A stretch of DNA of 64,000 nucleotides from Marchantia polymorpha subsp. ruderalis (lineage: Eukaryota > Streptophyta > Marchantiopsida > Marchantiales > Marchantiaceae). The notes beneath the pieces are model-generated. The model worked only from the letters and a program-made list of their open reading frames with translations, was not told where the DNA came from and made no database searches. Positions 1 to 13,645 of the stretch are shown piece by piece. Positions within the stretch are counted from its first letter, which is position 1; each line of letters starts with the position of its first letter. Where the stretch lies: contig AP031352.1 of the NCBI GenBank assembly GCA_037833965.1, positions 15,914,501-15,978,500 of the forward strand, written 5' to 3'. The position numbers were made by a program, and so were the translations under genes.

Positions 1-2750
1 GTAATAATTATGATTTTAAACAAATTATGATGATTTTCAATACAGTCGAATTTTTTTAGATATTTTTATGTCATAATATATTCTAAGATAACATGGAAAT
101 TATGCTCGCTTCGATACAATATATTTAAAATTACGAGTAAATTATCTGAATGAATGAAATTATGTGATTTTTTACATATATTTTAAAGATAATTTTTTTA
201 AATATCTATTTTTAAATATTTTAAATATTATGCATCGTGCATTCTTTGAAATAACTATATATTAATATTTTATAATATTAACATGAAATAATAAATCTAA
301 ATCAGGAATTTATTCAATGTGGAAAAGGTGAATGATATAGAATAAAAGTATGCATACATATTTTGGAATAAAAAATAATCAACAAAATGCTTTTTCATGA
401 ATAGTCAGATGCGAATTAGACTAAGGATGGAACGTAGATGAATTGAAGATACTGTGAATGAATAAATGAGAAAATCGTGTAATTTTTCAACTATGTATGC
501 AACTTGCATTTTTTTATGGACACATTTGCAACATCATTTTATCTTATTTTGAAAAATATTGCGTGAAGTAGTTATAGTGACTAGTTTTAGTAGTTATATG
601 TTATAATGACTACTTTTTTAACTATATTTTATTTCGTAACGATATAAGAAATAGTCCAAATAGAACTATACTTCACTTAAGATATATGGAGGAGTGCAAA
701 AGTATATTTAGGCAACAAACTTGTAAAATGTATATACTCCTACTTTGTTAAATAATTAAATTAAATATATTTGTTACATTAAATTGAATTCTACATGTAA
801 AATTAATTTAATCAAGAATATTGTTTGAGATTCTTATTTCTAAGATAATTGTGTGAGTCTACCTAGTTCACATATTAATTTTTTTTAATTGAGATTGTAA
901 CATAAAACTTATAATTATATTAATTGTTGTGATTGAATATTCTATATTGAAATTAAAATTCATAACACACATTTTACATGGCCTGATTCATAGTCAGATC
1001 TTATTTTCAGGTCCATAGCTTTATTTATTTGCTTACTTCCTCGTCTAATCGTCTTTTTTTCTTTATGCTGATACAATGTACTCTATCAAGAAGAATAAGG
1101 GTTCTTACCACTATTTAGTCTTTAAAGATTAGAAGATAAACATGATTTCATTGTCAATCGATTATATTGAGTATCTAAAATAAACTAACAAGAATAAGCT
1201 CTATAATTATGTAGATGCAGAATCATAAACATATCATAGTTTTGTATGATGTAATATTGTATTTTTGAATTGATTACAATGAACAAATATTGTGATTAAT
1301 TCGATAAAATTATCAAACATCACAGAACCTTTGTTTATATCCGATTTTATGTATATATAATATTTTTAAAATAAAATTTATCCTTTTTTAAATGATCAAT
1401 TGACATGCATATACATTTCATCTACAAAGAAATTACTAGAGTTGACAAAAGTTTACAAAAATAAAAAATATTAGAGATGAATTATATGAAATAATGTGCA
1501 TTGCATATTATTTTATTTGGTATGGTTTTAATTTAAATTTATTTATGAGATTAAACTAAATATCAAAGGCTGTACTTAATTTTTTTAAGGTAAGAGGCAT
1601 TTCTAATGGTGATGTTAATGGAATTTAGTCGTGTTTCACCCATTTACTTTTATCCACTTCTCATCCTTTTTTGCTGTATTTACTTGGATCTCACGCATTC
1701 TACATTTTTTTTCTTTGGATAAATGGTTGCATGGCTATTGCAAGTGATGTGGTGTGTCATATGGAGGCTTGAAAAGAAATACATATTTTTAAACACAAGA
1801 GTATTTCTAAAACCGTTGTTCTTAGATTGACCATCAATTGTTTGGAGATATGTTGAATAGTATTGTTATCTAGTTTATTCTTTAACGAGCGTGAGAGCTT
1901 TTGTGATGAAATCATTTCGTGTTGAGATTTCATCTCTGAATTCAGTGGCATTCTTGCCACTAGTTGTTTGAAACTTTTCTATATGTTGTCCTCAACGTCT
2001 CTCCTACCCCTTCAGGACTTAGAATGTGCGGATACTTGTGCTTGGATAAGAATGGTGATCTGAGAAAGTTAACAATTACCGTTTATATGACGTTTATAGT
2101 TCTCTTTTCGTTGAATAGTTGTTTGGCGTGTAGTGGGCATTGCTTTAGTGAGTTGTATCTGAGTAGAATGGTTGAAAATTGCATGCAGGTTTGGAATGGA
2201 GACGGGTAGCATATCGTTCTCCGAATGAGGTGCACAGGGGATGAACTGTAAGTAAAGATAAACAACGGATTTGTAGCGGAATTTTCTTTCAACTGAAATA
2301 TCAACTAAGTTATAAATTCTAAGCAACTTATGCGGATGTACACAATTTTCCTAATAAGGATATTAGAAATACTAATCTTGGATTGCTGAAATAACACTTA
2401 AAATACCAAAGCGTTCTCTTTGAAACCCTCCGAATAAAAAATTATGAAGGATGCACTCGACACAATATTTAAAGAATGACAAATTATTAACATCACTTTC
2501 TGTTGCGAAATTACTATAGTAGGTAAGGAGAAAAGCACACCAGTAAATTGCAAGAAATGCCTCACTGAAACAATGCTCCATGAACATGACACCTCGGGTA
2601 GGCGAACCATAAAAACATGAAGATAATTCGATTACTACTGGTAAAGACAGAAACGAAAATAATCACTACTGGAAAAAAAATCACCTAAGCACACACCATA
2701 GAGAGGACATTCTCCGACAAATTGTCTGGCGTTTGCGGTTAATACTGTAA
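1..2750. other. AT-rich intergenic DNA, no gene seen
   Basis: This stretch is very rich in A and T, with many short poly-A and poly-T runs. Open frames are all under about 85 codons, overlap on both strands and resemble nothing I know. I see no RNA gene, no transposon ends and no tandem array. It looks like old decayed intergenic sequence; that is inference from composition only. Confidence 0.6.
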
Positions 2751-3350
2751 ACTGATTGACTTATTTCTCACCTGGATCATACAAGACTCTGAACCCGATC
2801 CCTGACACCTGGATTACACCCTGAATATGTGTAGACGGTGGGCCAGGCGACCGACCCTTCAAAACTCACAGAAATTATTTCTCAACACTGGAGACGTCGT
2901 TGACAAGTACGGCGTCCAAGGGATTCCATGCACGGCAACCGCAGACGACGTGTTTTGGTGATGCGAGCACTGGGTGACCGGGTAATTCGGTCACCCCGGC
3001 ACACTGGGTTATGTCAGCCTTGTCTGGCCGCGGCATCGTCAGACTGCCCCGTGCATGACGTACTCTCGAGCCGCGGTACTGGAGAATCTACTGCAGACGA
3101 TTGTACTGGGAAAAGGAGCGTCGGGCGTTGAACGCCGTTGAGACAAGAGACTCGCCACTGTAGCTGCCGGGGGCTGGGGCGCGGGGTGTCGAGTGATTCC
3201 CAAGTTCCCGGTCCGTCCTTGTCCTGCGACGCCGGCTATTTTGTGCGCGCGCTGCTGCCGATGGACACTCTTGGAACTCTTGAGATCGGTGTCCTGTGAA
3301 CCATCATGGAGGGAAAGATCGTTCATTTGCATTGAGTCCAGAACGACAAT
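2751..3350 (+). promoter_or_regulatory. Probable promoter and 5' leader of TOP6B
   Basis: Base composition changes sharply here from AT-rich to GC-rich and CpG-containing, directly before the first TOP6B codon. Short open frames occur on both strands but none resembles a known protein. An in-frame stop (TGA, 3333-3335) precedes the ATG at 3351, so the leader does not extend the protein. No TATA box or start site could be fixed, so the extent is a guess. Confidence 0.4.
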
Positions 3351-6300
3351 ATGGTGGACGACAAGCCAGCCAAGGGGAAAGCCGGGAAGGCAAGCACGAA
3401 GGATTCAGTGCTGAAGCAAAGTGCGACAAGTCTCCCGTAGATTTTTCCTTGTGTGAATTTTGTACTGTCTGCCAGTGTCCGATGTTCAGTCTGTCCGCCC
3501 CCGCGATTGCCGCCAGTGTTGTATTTCTGACAGTTTAGACCAGCAATATTATGTAATTTCATGGTGATTGTGAAATTCGGATCGTGTTTCCCTGTATAGT
3601 AACGCTTTTATCTATATCTTCTGGTGCGAGGCACTTGATTCGACACTGTAAGCAGACAATCAGCTCATGATTACGTCATTGGTGTGGCGAATTTGCAGAG
3701 TCACCCGCCGAGTTTTTCTCCGAGAATAAGAATATAGCTGGCTTTGACAATGTAAGTGTCAGTGTTGATGGATTTGGCACTGTAAGCAAGGAGATGAAAA
3801 GGGATAGCGTTTTTATCGCTTTGTTCTTTCTTTGGTCTTTAAATAATGTCGGAATTGCTTGTCTTTCTTCCAAGAATCAGTTGCTCTGTTTAATGTGAGC
3901 CGGTTTTTTCTTTCTCAACAGCCAGGTAAGAGTTTATATACGACCGTTCGAGAGCTTGTGGAAAATGCTCTCGATTCAGCGGAAAGCATAGCTGAGCTTC
4001 CTGCAATCGAAGTGACAATGTGAGAAAGAAAGGTTTCACCGGCGTCCCGTTCGTGTCAACGTTTTTCTCTGTAAATTGTTATCGGTTAGCGAAGGGTTTT
4101 TGGCTTTGTTGAAGAATTGGTTTAGTTTTGTGCTCCTTTTATGTCTTACAAGTTCACTCTTGCGCTCAAGAATATCAAAGAAAATTCCTCTGAGCTGTTT
4201 TTGCTCTCTTCAGTGAGGAGTACACAAAAGCCAAGGCCGATGAAGTCTTTGGTATAAAGACGTTGGAGCGCAAGGACGAAAAACTCTACGATGACTACGA
4301 GACTGAAAAAGCACGGGAGGTCAGTTGGTTAATATACTGCCTCTCCATGCCCATTGAGCAAACTTGCTGCGGGTCCACGATTATCAATTTATCTATTCTT
4401 TGCTTAACAGAGTTGTCAAATAACTGGTGCGAGTTTCTGTTGATGTGTAATCCAGTCAGTTTTCTATTCTTTCGAACTCCTCCTTACACCACTACACGTT
4501 TAGCATATTCGAAATGTGGGGAAAGTTATAACCTGGAGCCCTCAGAATTATGCAACTGCTCTTCTACTCTATATTCATATATTCATTGTATTCATATTGC
4601 GTATTCTTCTGTACTGTAGAAACGTCTGGCTAAAGAGGCTAAAGATCAAGAGAAGCAGGCAAAGGCCCTTGCCGCGGGCAAGAAAGTCAATCCTTCGGAT
4701 GCAAAATTGGTCAAAGGACGTGATACTCCAGTCTTCAAAGTGACATGCAAGGTAGCGCACAAACAAGAAGCAAGCTATTTGAACCTTATTTGTTTCATCT
4801 TCTTCATCGGTTCTTGATTCTTCACGTTCATTTGTAGCTTGTCTTCATGAGGCGTCTGTTTTTGCAGGACAATGGAAAGGGCATGCCACATGATGACATT
4901 CCAAACATGCTTGGTCGAGGTATTCTGTACTTACTTACATCCACCTTAGAGACTCAGATCACCCTAGAGAGGGCAGTTTTGGGACTTCAATCAACGTGGA
5001 GTTTGACAGCCCGTCCACTGACACGAGTGACTTGCAAACTGCTCATAGGGTTTCACAGCCTCGAAGAAGTCTTACTTTTGTTTTCTTGTGTTGCAGTTCT
5101 GTCCGGGACGAAGTACGGATTGAAACAGACTCGAGGAAAGTTTGGACTCGGTGCGAAGATGGTGAGGGTTTCAAATCAAGTGGGCAGGAATAGTGATAAT
5201 TTTGGTTGATGAAGCTCTGTTACTTTGAGATTCTATTTGTCCTCTACCCGAGGTTCCTGATGTTAAGCTGGCTGACAAACTTGATTGGTGAACAATGTGC
5301 TGGATTCAGGCCTTAATCTGGGCCAAAATGAGTACCGGGCAGCCTATTGACATTTGGAGTTCCACAGAGGGTCAGAGTTTTACTACGTACTGCCGTCTGG
5401 ACATCGACATACATAAGTAAGTTTATCGTATGAGTGTAAACTGTCTGATTAATCGCCAAGAACTTGTATACGTTCTTTGTGGTCATGATTGCTACATGAA
5501 TATATATATATCCGAGATGTCAACTATAACTCTTAGTTCTCCTTCTAGATTCAGATTTTTTTCCAAAATTTGAATCTTTCACTGATAATGACGCATCATA
5601 ACTACCCCACAGAATTATTGCAGCTACTTAACGTGGCTATGGTGAGTGTTAACATAGTTTGTAATATTAAATCTTTCTATTTTTCATAAAGTTTAGGGTA
5701 AAGTTTTCACGTGGACCTGACATTTTTTCATCAAGCCACTCCGAGGCATCATTGCATCAGCTGACCGTGGTTATGTAAAGAGTATACACTGTTAGTAACA
5801 TGTTTCCGCGATATCGCAGGAACGTCCCACATGTGCATGTTCATGAGAAGAGGCCAAACACCGAAAAGTGGCGGGGAGCTGAGCTTCAAGTCACCATTGC
5901 GGGCAACTGGAGCACTTATCGTGTGTGTAATCCTAGACCTTACGTGATTCTGATTTAGGTTATAGTCCACAGAGTACATGATACCCCGCAGCGGCGTTAC
6001 ATGCAAGGGGTCCTAAGATATTGTCCTCAGATCGGGATGGTATGTCTCAAGGGCGCCCTTGAGACATACTAACCCGGATTTCTATCGAATGAAAATGGAC
6101 ATGAAGACAAAGACCGAAGAACCGAAAAACCATGGTAATTGATAAGAACCAAATCAATGCAAACATCCAGATAAAAGTAAAAAATAGGAAAATGGTAGAA
6201 TATGGAAGCAAGTGAGATACGAAAGTACGATAGGAAGTCCAGCTATCGATATGACAGTTCTGGGAAACTAAGTGGGCGTTTATGAAAGTGGCAGTCCGAT

Positions 6301-9300
6301 GCAAGAAGTGCATCCAGAAAGGGACGCTACTCGTCCCTTTCTCACCACACATACTTGGACGAAGATACTTGGCTGCGTTTTGAGTGTATACCCACGTGCA
6401 TAGGGGTCTGCATATGACCCCGCGGGCGCTGAGAATAACTTGAAGCCCAACAAGTCATAGAGAAATCGGTGGCTGTTTCTCAGCCATACTCAGCCACGTA
6501 TGTCAAATATTGCCTAGCAACGAAGAACACGATACGCCAAACTTAAAGCAAAATAAAAGAGATCAGCTTGAGTGCCACTCCTTTAAAAAAACATCCATAC
6601 GATCAGAATGCGTTGTGAACAGCATGTATAGATGAATTACACAGGTTTGCGACGAACGGTGAGTTTATTTCGTGCAATAGTTGGTAGCTTGGAGGTACTA
6701 CTTTTTTTACCACGTGTTACAGTTGTGAGCGACGTTCATATACCAAGGACTTAGTTTGAATCTAGGATGTGGGCAGGAATCTAAACTTATGTGTTCTCTG
6801 TTGTGGACAGTCAAAAATAATCAACTACATGCGGCAAATGGCAGTCATTACACCGTACGCTCAGTTTATTTTCCGATATATTGGACCTACAGCAGAGTGA
6901 GTTTTCCATCGTGCAGCTGGTTATTGTCATTGACGTCTTGTTCTGGCTTCCGTCTGGCATGAAGCTTCATCCATGTTTGCAGCCTGAGACTGCTACTTAC
7001 AAAGGCAGCTATTTCATCCAGCAAAAATGTCACAATCCGATTTGCTCGGAGAACAGATGTTATGCCTGCAGCCCCTCAAGAGACGAGGTTTCACCCGTCG
7101 GCAGTAGATTTATTATTGATCAAACGGTTGATTGCGGAGACAACGAAAACGCAGTTCATTCAATTTCTCCAACAGGAGTTTGTGGGCATAAATAAGCCTC
7201 TCGCTCAAAGACTGATTGGTATGTAAGCAAGTTTGACTTATTAAAACAAAGGAGTGCGCTAGAAAAACATATGTTAGCTGGTTGATCGTTTGAGCAGGTA
7301 TGTTTCGAAATTCACAGCGTACTTAATGTTCACATTGACCTGCTTGCAGAGGAGTTAGGTCCAGAGTTCAATCAGAAAATGTCTGTAAAATCCCTTACAG
7401 GTCAACAGATTTTATGTCTCCATCAGCTGTTCCGCCAAGCAAAGTTTGATGACCCTGATGGTGATGTAAGTCGCTTCCATGTTTCTGTGCAATTATTGCC
7501 GAAGTGCTTGACAAACGTCAGTATACTGGGAAGGAGGATTGTATTTTTTTGTTGAATGTGCTCCAGATATGGTTTGCTGAAAAGAATCTCTTCAGAACGT
7601 CCGGTAGAGATGCTCATGCACCTTCTTTGGTCGTCATGTGATTGTGAAGTTCTTTTTTTGCTGCTGTTATGGCCATCTGTTTTGAGTTTTTTCTGATGCT
7701 ACTCCAATTGTGGCCTATCTTTCTAGTGTCTAAGTCCTGCAGGAGAGTACAATCTCCGTCTTGGTATCATGAAAGAACTACATCCGGACATGGTTGCGAC
7801 ATATCAGGGAAGGTATTTTTTTCCTTCTTTACACTTAAAAATACACTCTTATAATGTGGATAGCTTTCTCGCTCAGTAAATGCGGATTGAATAATTATCT
7901 GTTCATTCATGGGCTGTCGTGTAGACTATCAAAATGTCTTTTTGACTGGATCGAGTGGATATTCGTTTCCAAATTTTACTCATGTTGGCTTCTGATAATT
8001 TCGGATCCCAGCTTCTTCTGTACTTTCCGATGGTCACAGTATACAGTCCCTATTAACGTTTCTTGTATTCGATGTTCTACCCTCTTATAGTCCCCAAGTT
8101 TTCGAGGGCCACCCATTTATTGTTGAGGCTGGAGTGAGCTTGGGTGGAAAAGATGTGAAGCCGGTACGTTTGTTCGCGTCAGACTGTAACACGTCCTGCT
8201 TTGTAGGGTTGTCATGTGAAATGCAGACGAGATTGGACCGTGATGTCGTGATCAATCTTAATCCAAAGAAATCTGCAGTGGAGAAGAACTTGAGTAGTGC
8301 TTTTTCTCTTTCCAAGAATTAGTTCCTTACTCGAAAATTGAGTTGATGTGTCCTATTTATTTGGCAGGGTGTGAATGTTTTCCGATTTGCAAATCGGATT
8401 CCGCTGCTTTTTGAACAGGGAGGTGATGTCGTAACTCGGACTGCCATGAAGAGGATAAAGTAAGTCTTCAATGGAAGAACGTTCTAAAGTAGCTGGAATG
8501 TTCAGGCTCCGTAAAGGTTGATAGTACCTTGACTGTCAGTGAGTTTCTCAACTGAAAGAAGCTACTAACACTTTTATTTGTTTTGATCTTGAAGTTGGAA
8601 CAGTTACAAAATTAACCAAGCACAAGACAAGATCGGGGTCTTTGTGAGCATTGTCAGCACCAAAATACCCTTCAAGGGTACCGGAAAGGAGTACATCGGT
8701 GATGATGTTACTGAGATGGCTACAGCAGTGAAGGTCAGTAATCATCGTCTTTCTCATGAACACATCTAAGCTTTGCCAAAGTCAAAAAAATACCTATGTG
8801 TATTTCCTAATGTCTGCTTTTGATCTCCTACAGTCAGCCTTACAGCAATGCTGTATACAGCTTAAGGGAAAGATTGTGCGACAACAACAAGCTCGGGATC
8901 GTCAATTGCGTAAACGAAGTCTTGCAAAGTACGTTACACTGTTATTCTCTCTTCTGACTTGAATACGGATGTTCAAAAATATAAATGTCGGTAGTGGTAT
9001 GGTAAAATCAGTGTCTTTGCTTTTCATGGTTGGCTTAGAAAATCATTCGTTTCTAGAAATGTGGTTGTAGGTTGTAAGCTTCTTAAATCTCCTTTATAGT
9101 AGGTTTAGAACATGGACTAAAGGTGCCTTCACCGTAAGAATCAAGTCGATTGCTTATGTTTGATCAGCCACAAAAAATTGTCATAAGCATCGATTACATT
9201 GTACTGGCCGAAAATATTAAAGAATCCATGGATCTGTAGGTACATCCCAGATGTTTCGCGAGCAATCTATGACGTCCTATCAATCATAGCAGAGGGTCAG

Positions 9301-9756
9301 AAAGCTAAGAGAGCACGTTACGGAGATACTTATGTAGATATGCTAAATAAAGTGGCCCTTCAAGCGATCACCGAGGCAACTGTCAAACAGAAACTAACGC
9401 AGCATGTGGAGCAGGTATGATGTTTTGCTGCACTTCACTTGTCAAAGGTTGATTATCTGCTCTTGTCTGATAACGTCTTGAAATACTTTGCTCTTGTTTA
9501 TTGAGACATATTTACACACACGCTGAAATTTCTTGTTGCATCAGAGCGTCCACAACGACACTGCTTGGGCATTTTACTAAACATTTATTGCTCTGAATAG
9601 GTTGATGCAGAGATGGCACTTGAGTACGCTATACAAACTGGAATGGTTGACACAGCTCGAGAGACCGTCTACCTTAGGACATCCGACAGGAACAGACCTT
9701 GTGCGATTGAGCTCCATAGTCCTGTCTGTGTTATAAAACTCTTCTCTGGGTTTTGA
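3351..9756 (+). CDS. TOP6B: DNA topoisomerase 6 subunit B, 19 exons
   Basis: ATPase subunit of the type IIB topoisomerase VI, which with the SPO11-like A subunit passes one DNA duplex through another in the nucleus. In plants it is needed for endoreduplication. Exons: 3351-3420, 3699-3751, 3922-4019, 4214-4319, 4620-4751, 4868-4919, 5097-5161, 5310-5416, 5820-5922, 6811-6896, 7022-7218, 7350-7465, 7727-7812, 8091-8163, 8368-8459, 8595-8733, 8834-8928, 9240-9414, 9601-9756. All phases agree and give 666 residues, against about 670 in Arabidopsis as I recall. Visible GHKL motifs are the N box (ELVENALD, residues 52-59), the DNGKG box (154-158) and GLGAKM (187-192). A helix-two-turn-helix segment (about 300-380) and a transducer domain with KGTGKEYIG follow. 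The start is the first Met after an in-frame TGA, and the N-terminal strap reads KQKSPAEFF. The gene looks intact. Its first donor (CAAA|GTGCGA) is weak but restores the conserved KQKSP junction. Intron 9 is unusually long and carries a palindrome. Confidence 0.95.
6040..6069. repeat. Perfect 30-bp palindrome in TOP6B intron 9
   Basis: The half GTATGTCTCAAGGGC is followed at once by its exact reverse complement, with no spacer. It lies in intron 9 (5923-6810), which at 888 bases is by far the longest intron of the gene. It may be the joined ends of a small foldback element or a cruciform-prone site; the sequence alone cannot tell. Confidence 0.9.
6316..6342. repeat. Short inverted repeat in TOP6B intron 9
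   Basis: Eleven-base arms (AGAAAGGGACG and its exact complement) surround a five-base loop. It lies about 250 bases after the 30-bp palindrome in the same intron, so both could belong to one small inserted element. No target-site duplication was found. Confidence 0.75.
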
Positions 9757-12700
9757 TCTACGGAATGGGGTTAGGGTGGTTAGTCAGTATATAGGCGAGG
9801 AAACATGCTGAACAATGTCACTCCCGAGGAGCTACAGTAGATCAGAGCACAGTTACCACAATCACCATGTAACCGGGCTTTCCTATTGAAAGCATAAACC
9901 GACTCAATTTTGACATCTGGAATAGTTACTGTAGTAATGACGCACCCTCTTAACGCATACTTGCACATACAGGTAAGTATTAGGACTTTGTAACATAGTT
10001 TAACACTTATTATTATAAAAGACACTGAAGATTATTTTACAGCTTCCAGTTTTGTGAGTTTAATTATGTCACGGTGGACTTTCGACGTTTGGGTTCCGAA
10101 TACCTTCCGTGAAGTTGAAATATACAACACGGGTGCTTCAATTTGTGATTATATTCAGCCTTTCCTGCGTGTGTACTTGAGTTATTTGGCTAAATTGAGC
10201 TGAAAGTAGAATTGGAAGGTTTCATCTTAACATTATCCATTTCGTTCTTTTTTTTAGAAGTATTGTACTTTGAATATGCCTATGAACATGCAGTAACGTA
10301 AGCCTAAGTCAACTTCTAACATACCATCAAGATCTTGACGTCCGACCTGTAATCTTCGACAAATGAGCATTTTAGTCCTTTGAAAATGAATTTTACTTGA
10401 TGCCGCTTCTGATTGACAATAAAATGTCGTATTTGACAGACAAGTTTGATTGCTTTAGCAGTGAATTTCGCTTTGAATGGACCACGTACTTTGTGTACGG
10501 TATTATGCTTTCAGCATAATCAATCACCTTCGAACCGTGAGTGTATCATTCATCTGAGAATGACTTTTAACTTTCGACACAGTCCTTATCGCCTGCACTG
10601 AGTACTTGTACTTGGTCCCACGAAATATATTTACTTCAACAGGCGAAGGTATTAAAACACTGAATGACAAAGGTACCTCAGAAGCCAACGTACCATTGTA
10701 TTAAGTTTACTAAAGAGTGGTATTCACAAGGAATAATAGTGGAATTGAAATGCCGTATCAAAGATGACACATTTCACAAATCTTCAGAAGAATGATGTAT
10801 CCTGATAATGATATCCATGTCCAAATGTGCGAAACATGTCCCTCTTTCCACTATGCAAGCGCGACTAATCGTTTGGCTCACAAGTTAGGGTAATACGGTC
10901 TAGCATAGAGTGTTAAGGTATTCACATCATAAAGAATTTGATGGTATTCACATGAATTAAACAAACAGGCAAGTGAACGAAAAAGAAGAAATATAAAACA
11001 AATGGGGAAAGAATATGCAGTGTTACGGTCGAAGTGCAATAGTTGCGGTGAAACAATCCCCATAGAGACGTAACCGGATGTATTCCGGTCACTTGAATTT
11101 ACGCCTTATATTTTAAACTTGATTATCGGATGATCATACCCATCATGACTAGACTAGACTCTCAACGTTGATTATGTCAAAGTATTAATTAAGTCAAATG
11201 ATAGCTCTCTTGGTCTCAAGCACTACACTCCACAAACTTAGATTCAAGTTCTGAATAGAAACACCAAAGATTCTCGATGGCCAACCCATTATCTTGTTAT
11301 CAACTTGTAGTTCGAACCAATGCAAACAAAAGGGAAGACTAGACTATAATCAACCAGACTAAACGTCTTTCCATTTCTGAAAGTGAAGGTTCGTGTACGA
11401 GAGATTATTGAGTGCTCTTTTTATACGTAGTTTGCCTTTATTGTACAGTTGCAGAAATTCTACATGTCTACAATTATCTTCTGCAAGTCTTATGACGACA
11501 AAGTCAATACATGATTTCAACAAATAACCTTCCATAAATTATGGTGATCTATATTACTGTTGTAAATTGGGCATGCCAAAAAACAGTGACAACCATGACA
11601 TGGTTGACTATTAAATATATTTTCACTCTTGTTCAAACTGTCCAAAAACATTAGTAGTATATTGTCATGAAGTCTTCCACTACTACTAGATGCAGTGATG
11701 AGTTGTAAATTGAACTAAAAGTGATCAGGATTATTTACTTCCCATCAGATTTCAGTAAACTAAACTTTAATTATTGTACCTTATCAATTTGAATGTGATT
11801 ATCTTCTGACTGAAGTTAGTAATATATGTCTGATAATCTTACAAGCAACATTTTCACAAAAGGAAAAATAAAAAACATCTAGAAAATACTATTTTTTTTC
11901 TTGAAATCATAGATTAATAAAAATATCAGGATCTTCTTATATATTAATCTCTAGAGAATGATCACCATGAAAACCTTGTTGATTTGAAACATGTCATTGT
12001 CTTTAACTTTAAAATGAGATTCTTTCTGCTTATACATTTCTCATCAAACATATAGCATATCACATTAAATAAAAAAAATATTAAATTGAATTTTAAAAAA
12101 TAATTTCCCCGTTATTTTTTGTTTATAATCATAAATAATAAAATAAAATTGAGAGTACGTATTTTTTCCATTTTTCAACTTCAACCTAGATACTGAATGA
12201 TCACAATGACACTTTCAATTGCTCAAATTAATATTTAATTTAATGATTTTTAATAGTATATCCATGGATAATCTTATCAATCCAATCATCATGCAACTGT
12301 AACTTGTCACATAGCCGGCTTTAGCTATTATTTTTATCTTCTAATATACATGCATCATATTATCACTCCTTTTATATAAGTTCTGTATTTTAGTGCATAT
12401 ATATTCATTATAATATAAATTATTTTGAAATCAAATATCATTATAAACATCAACGTATATGTACCCTAACCGCATAATTAAAATTTATTTATTTATTTTA
12501 AATCATATAGTATTGTAAATATATGATTAATATGCATATGGATAATTTTCTGGATGATTATTTGATGTTTTGAAATCTCTGGTTAGACAATCAAAGTCTC
12601 AAAATGCTCGTAAATGATCAAATACTAATATTTCAAAAGTCATGAATATGATTTTATGTAAGATATTTAACCTTTATAAACACCATTTAGCCTAACTGTA

Positions 12701-13030
12701 AGGTTCTTGAAATCCAAAGACTTCATTTGATTCTCGATAAATAAATATAAGCAAATGTAGATCTCTACATTAAGAATGATAAATAAGATGCTGTCCACTT
12801 AAATCAATACCTTGTTATGAACCATGGTAGTTGCTGATAATATTTTCCTACAAACTTTCTCCAAAAAACTTCATTTAGTCCTATCTAATCTTCTAAACAA
12901 CATTTCTGTGCCATTAATCTCCAGAATCTGTTGAAGTGATGAAATGTTAGGTACTCGTTTGATTGTGCAAAGTTCAAAATTCGACAGAAAAAGCTAAAAC
13001 TACGATCAGATAACTTTTTCATCGGTGCAT
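9757..13030. other. TOP6B 3' flank and AT-rich intergenic DNA
   Basis: The first few hundred bases after the TOP6B stop presumably hold its 3' untranslated region; no poly(A) site could be fixed. From about 11,000 the sequence becomes increasingly AT-rich. Only short, unrecognised open frames are present and I see no RNA gene or element ends. Confidence 0.5.
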
Positions 13031-13435
13031 CAAATTAGCCATTATGTTCCACGTACATGACATACAAATCTCCCTCGTTTTCTCCGTGCAAAATTCTAAT
13101 CACGAAATTCGAAGTGTCTGGCGAGAGTGAGTCGAAAGGGCGCCACGGACGAGCTCGAAGACGCTGCTCCGAGTCGCCACCGACGACGAACATGTGCCGA
13201 TGCTCCTTCCCCGAATCAAAAGACGTGCGACCTGATGCACGAGACATGATGGCGACTGTCTGTTGATTCTTGCGGATTCCGATCCATGCACGGCGCGCTA
13301 AGGCTCTACAAAATCCACCATTACCGGCAGACCTCGACACCTGAACGCCTCTTGGTCCGGCCGCAGAATTCGGATATTTTGCTTATGATAAACTCAGTCG
13401 CCCTGGCGCGGCTTCACTTTATTTTGAGTATCTTG

Positions 13436-13645
13436 GTCGAAGTTGTAATCGATATATGTCAAAAGTGCTAAACATTGGAAACTATCCAAACGAGACAAAA
13501 AGTAGACTTCGATTAATATTCTCATATTAGTTTTTTATGATTGGTATTTTGATTATAAATTATAACTTATTGTCATTTAGATTAGTCGAGGTTATAATTA
13601 CTGTATGTCAAAAGTGCTAAACATCGGAAATGATCGAAATACAAA
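13436..13645. repeat. Diverged direct repeat, two copies 149 bases apart
   Basis: A unit of about 58 bases beginning GTCGAAGTTGTAAT at 13436 recurs at 13585 as GTCGAGGTTATAAT. Both copies share the core GTCAAAAGTGCTAAACAT and then diverge. The spacing suggests an old tandem duplication of roughly 149 bases or two ends of a decayed element. No function is evident. Confidence 0.7.
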
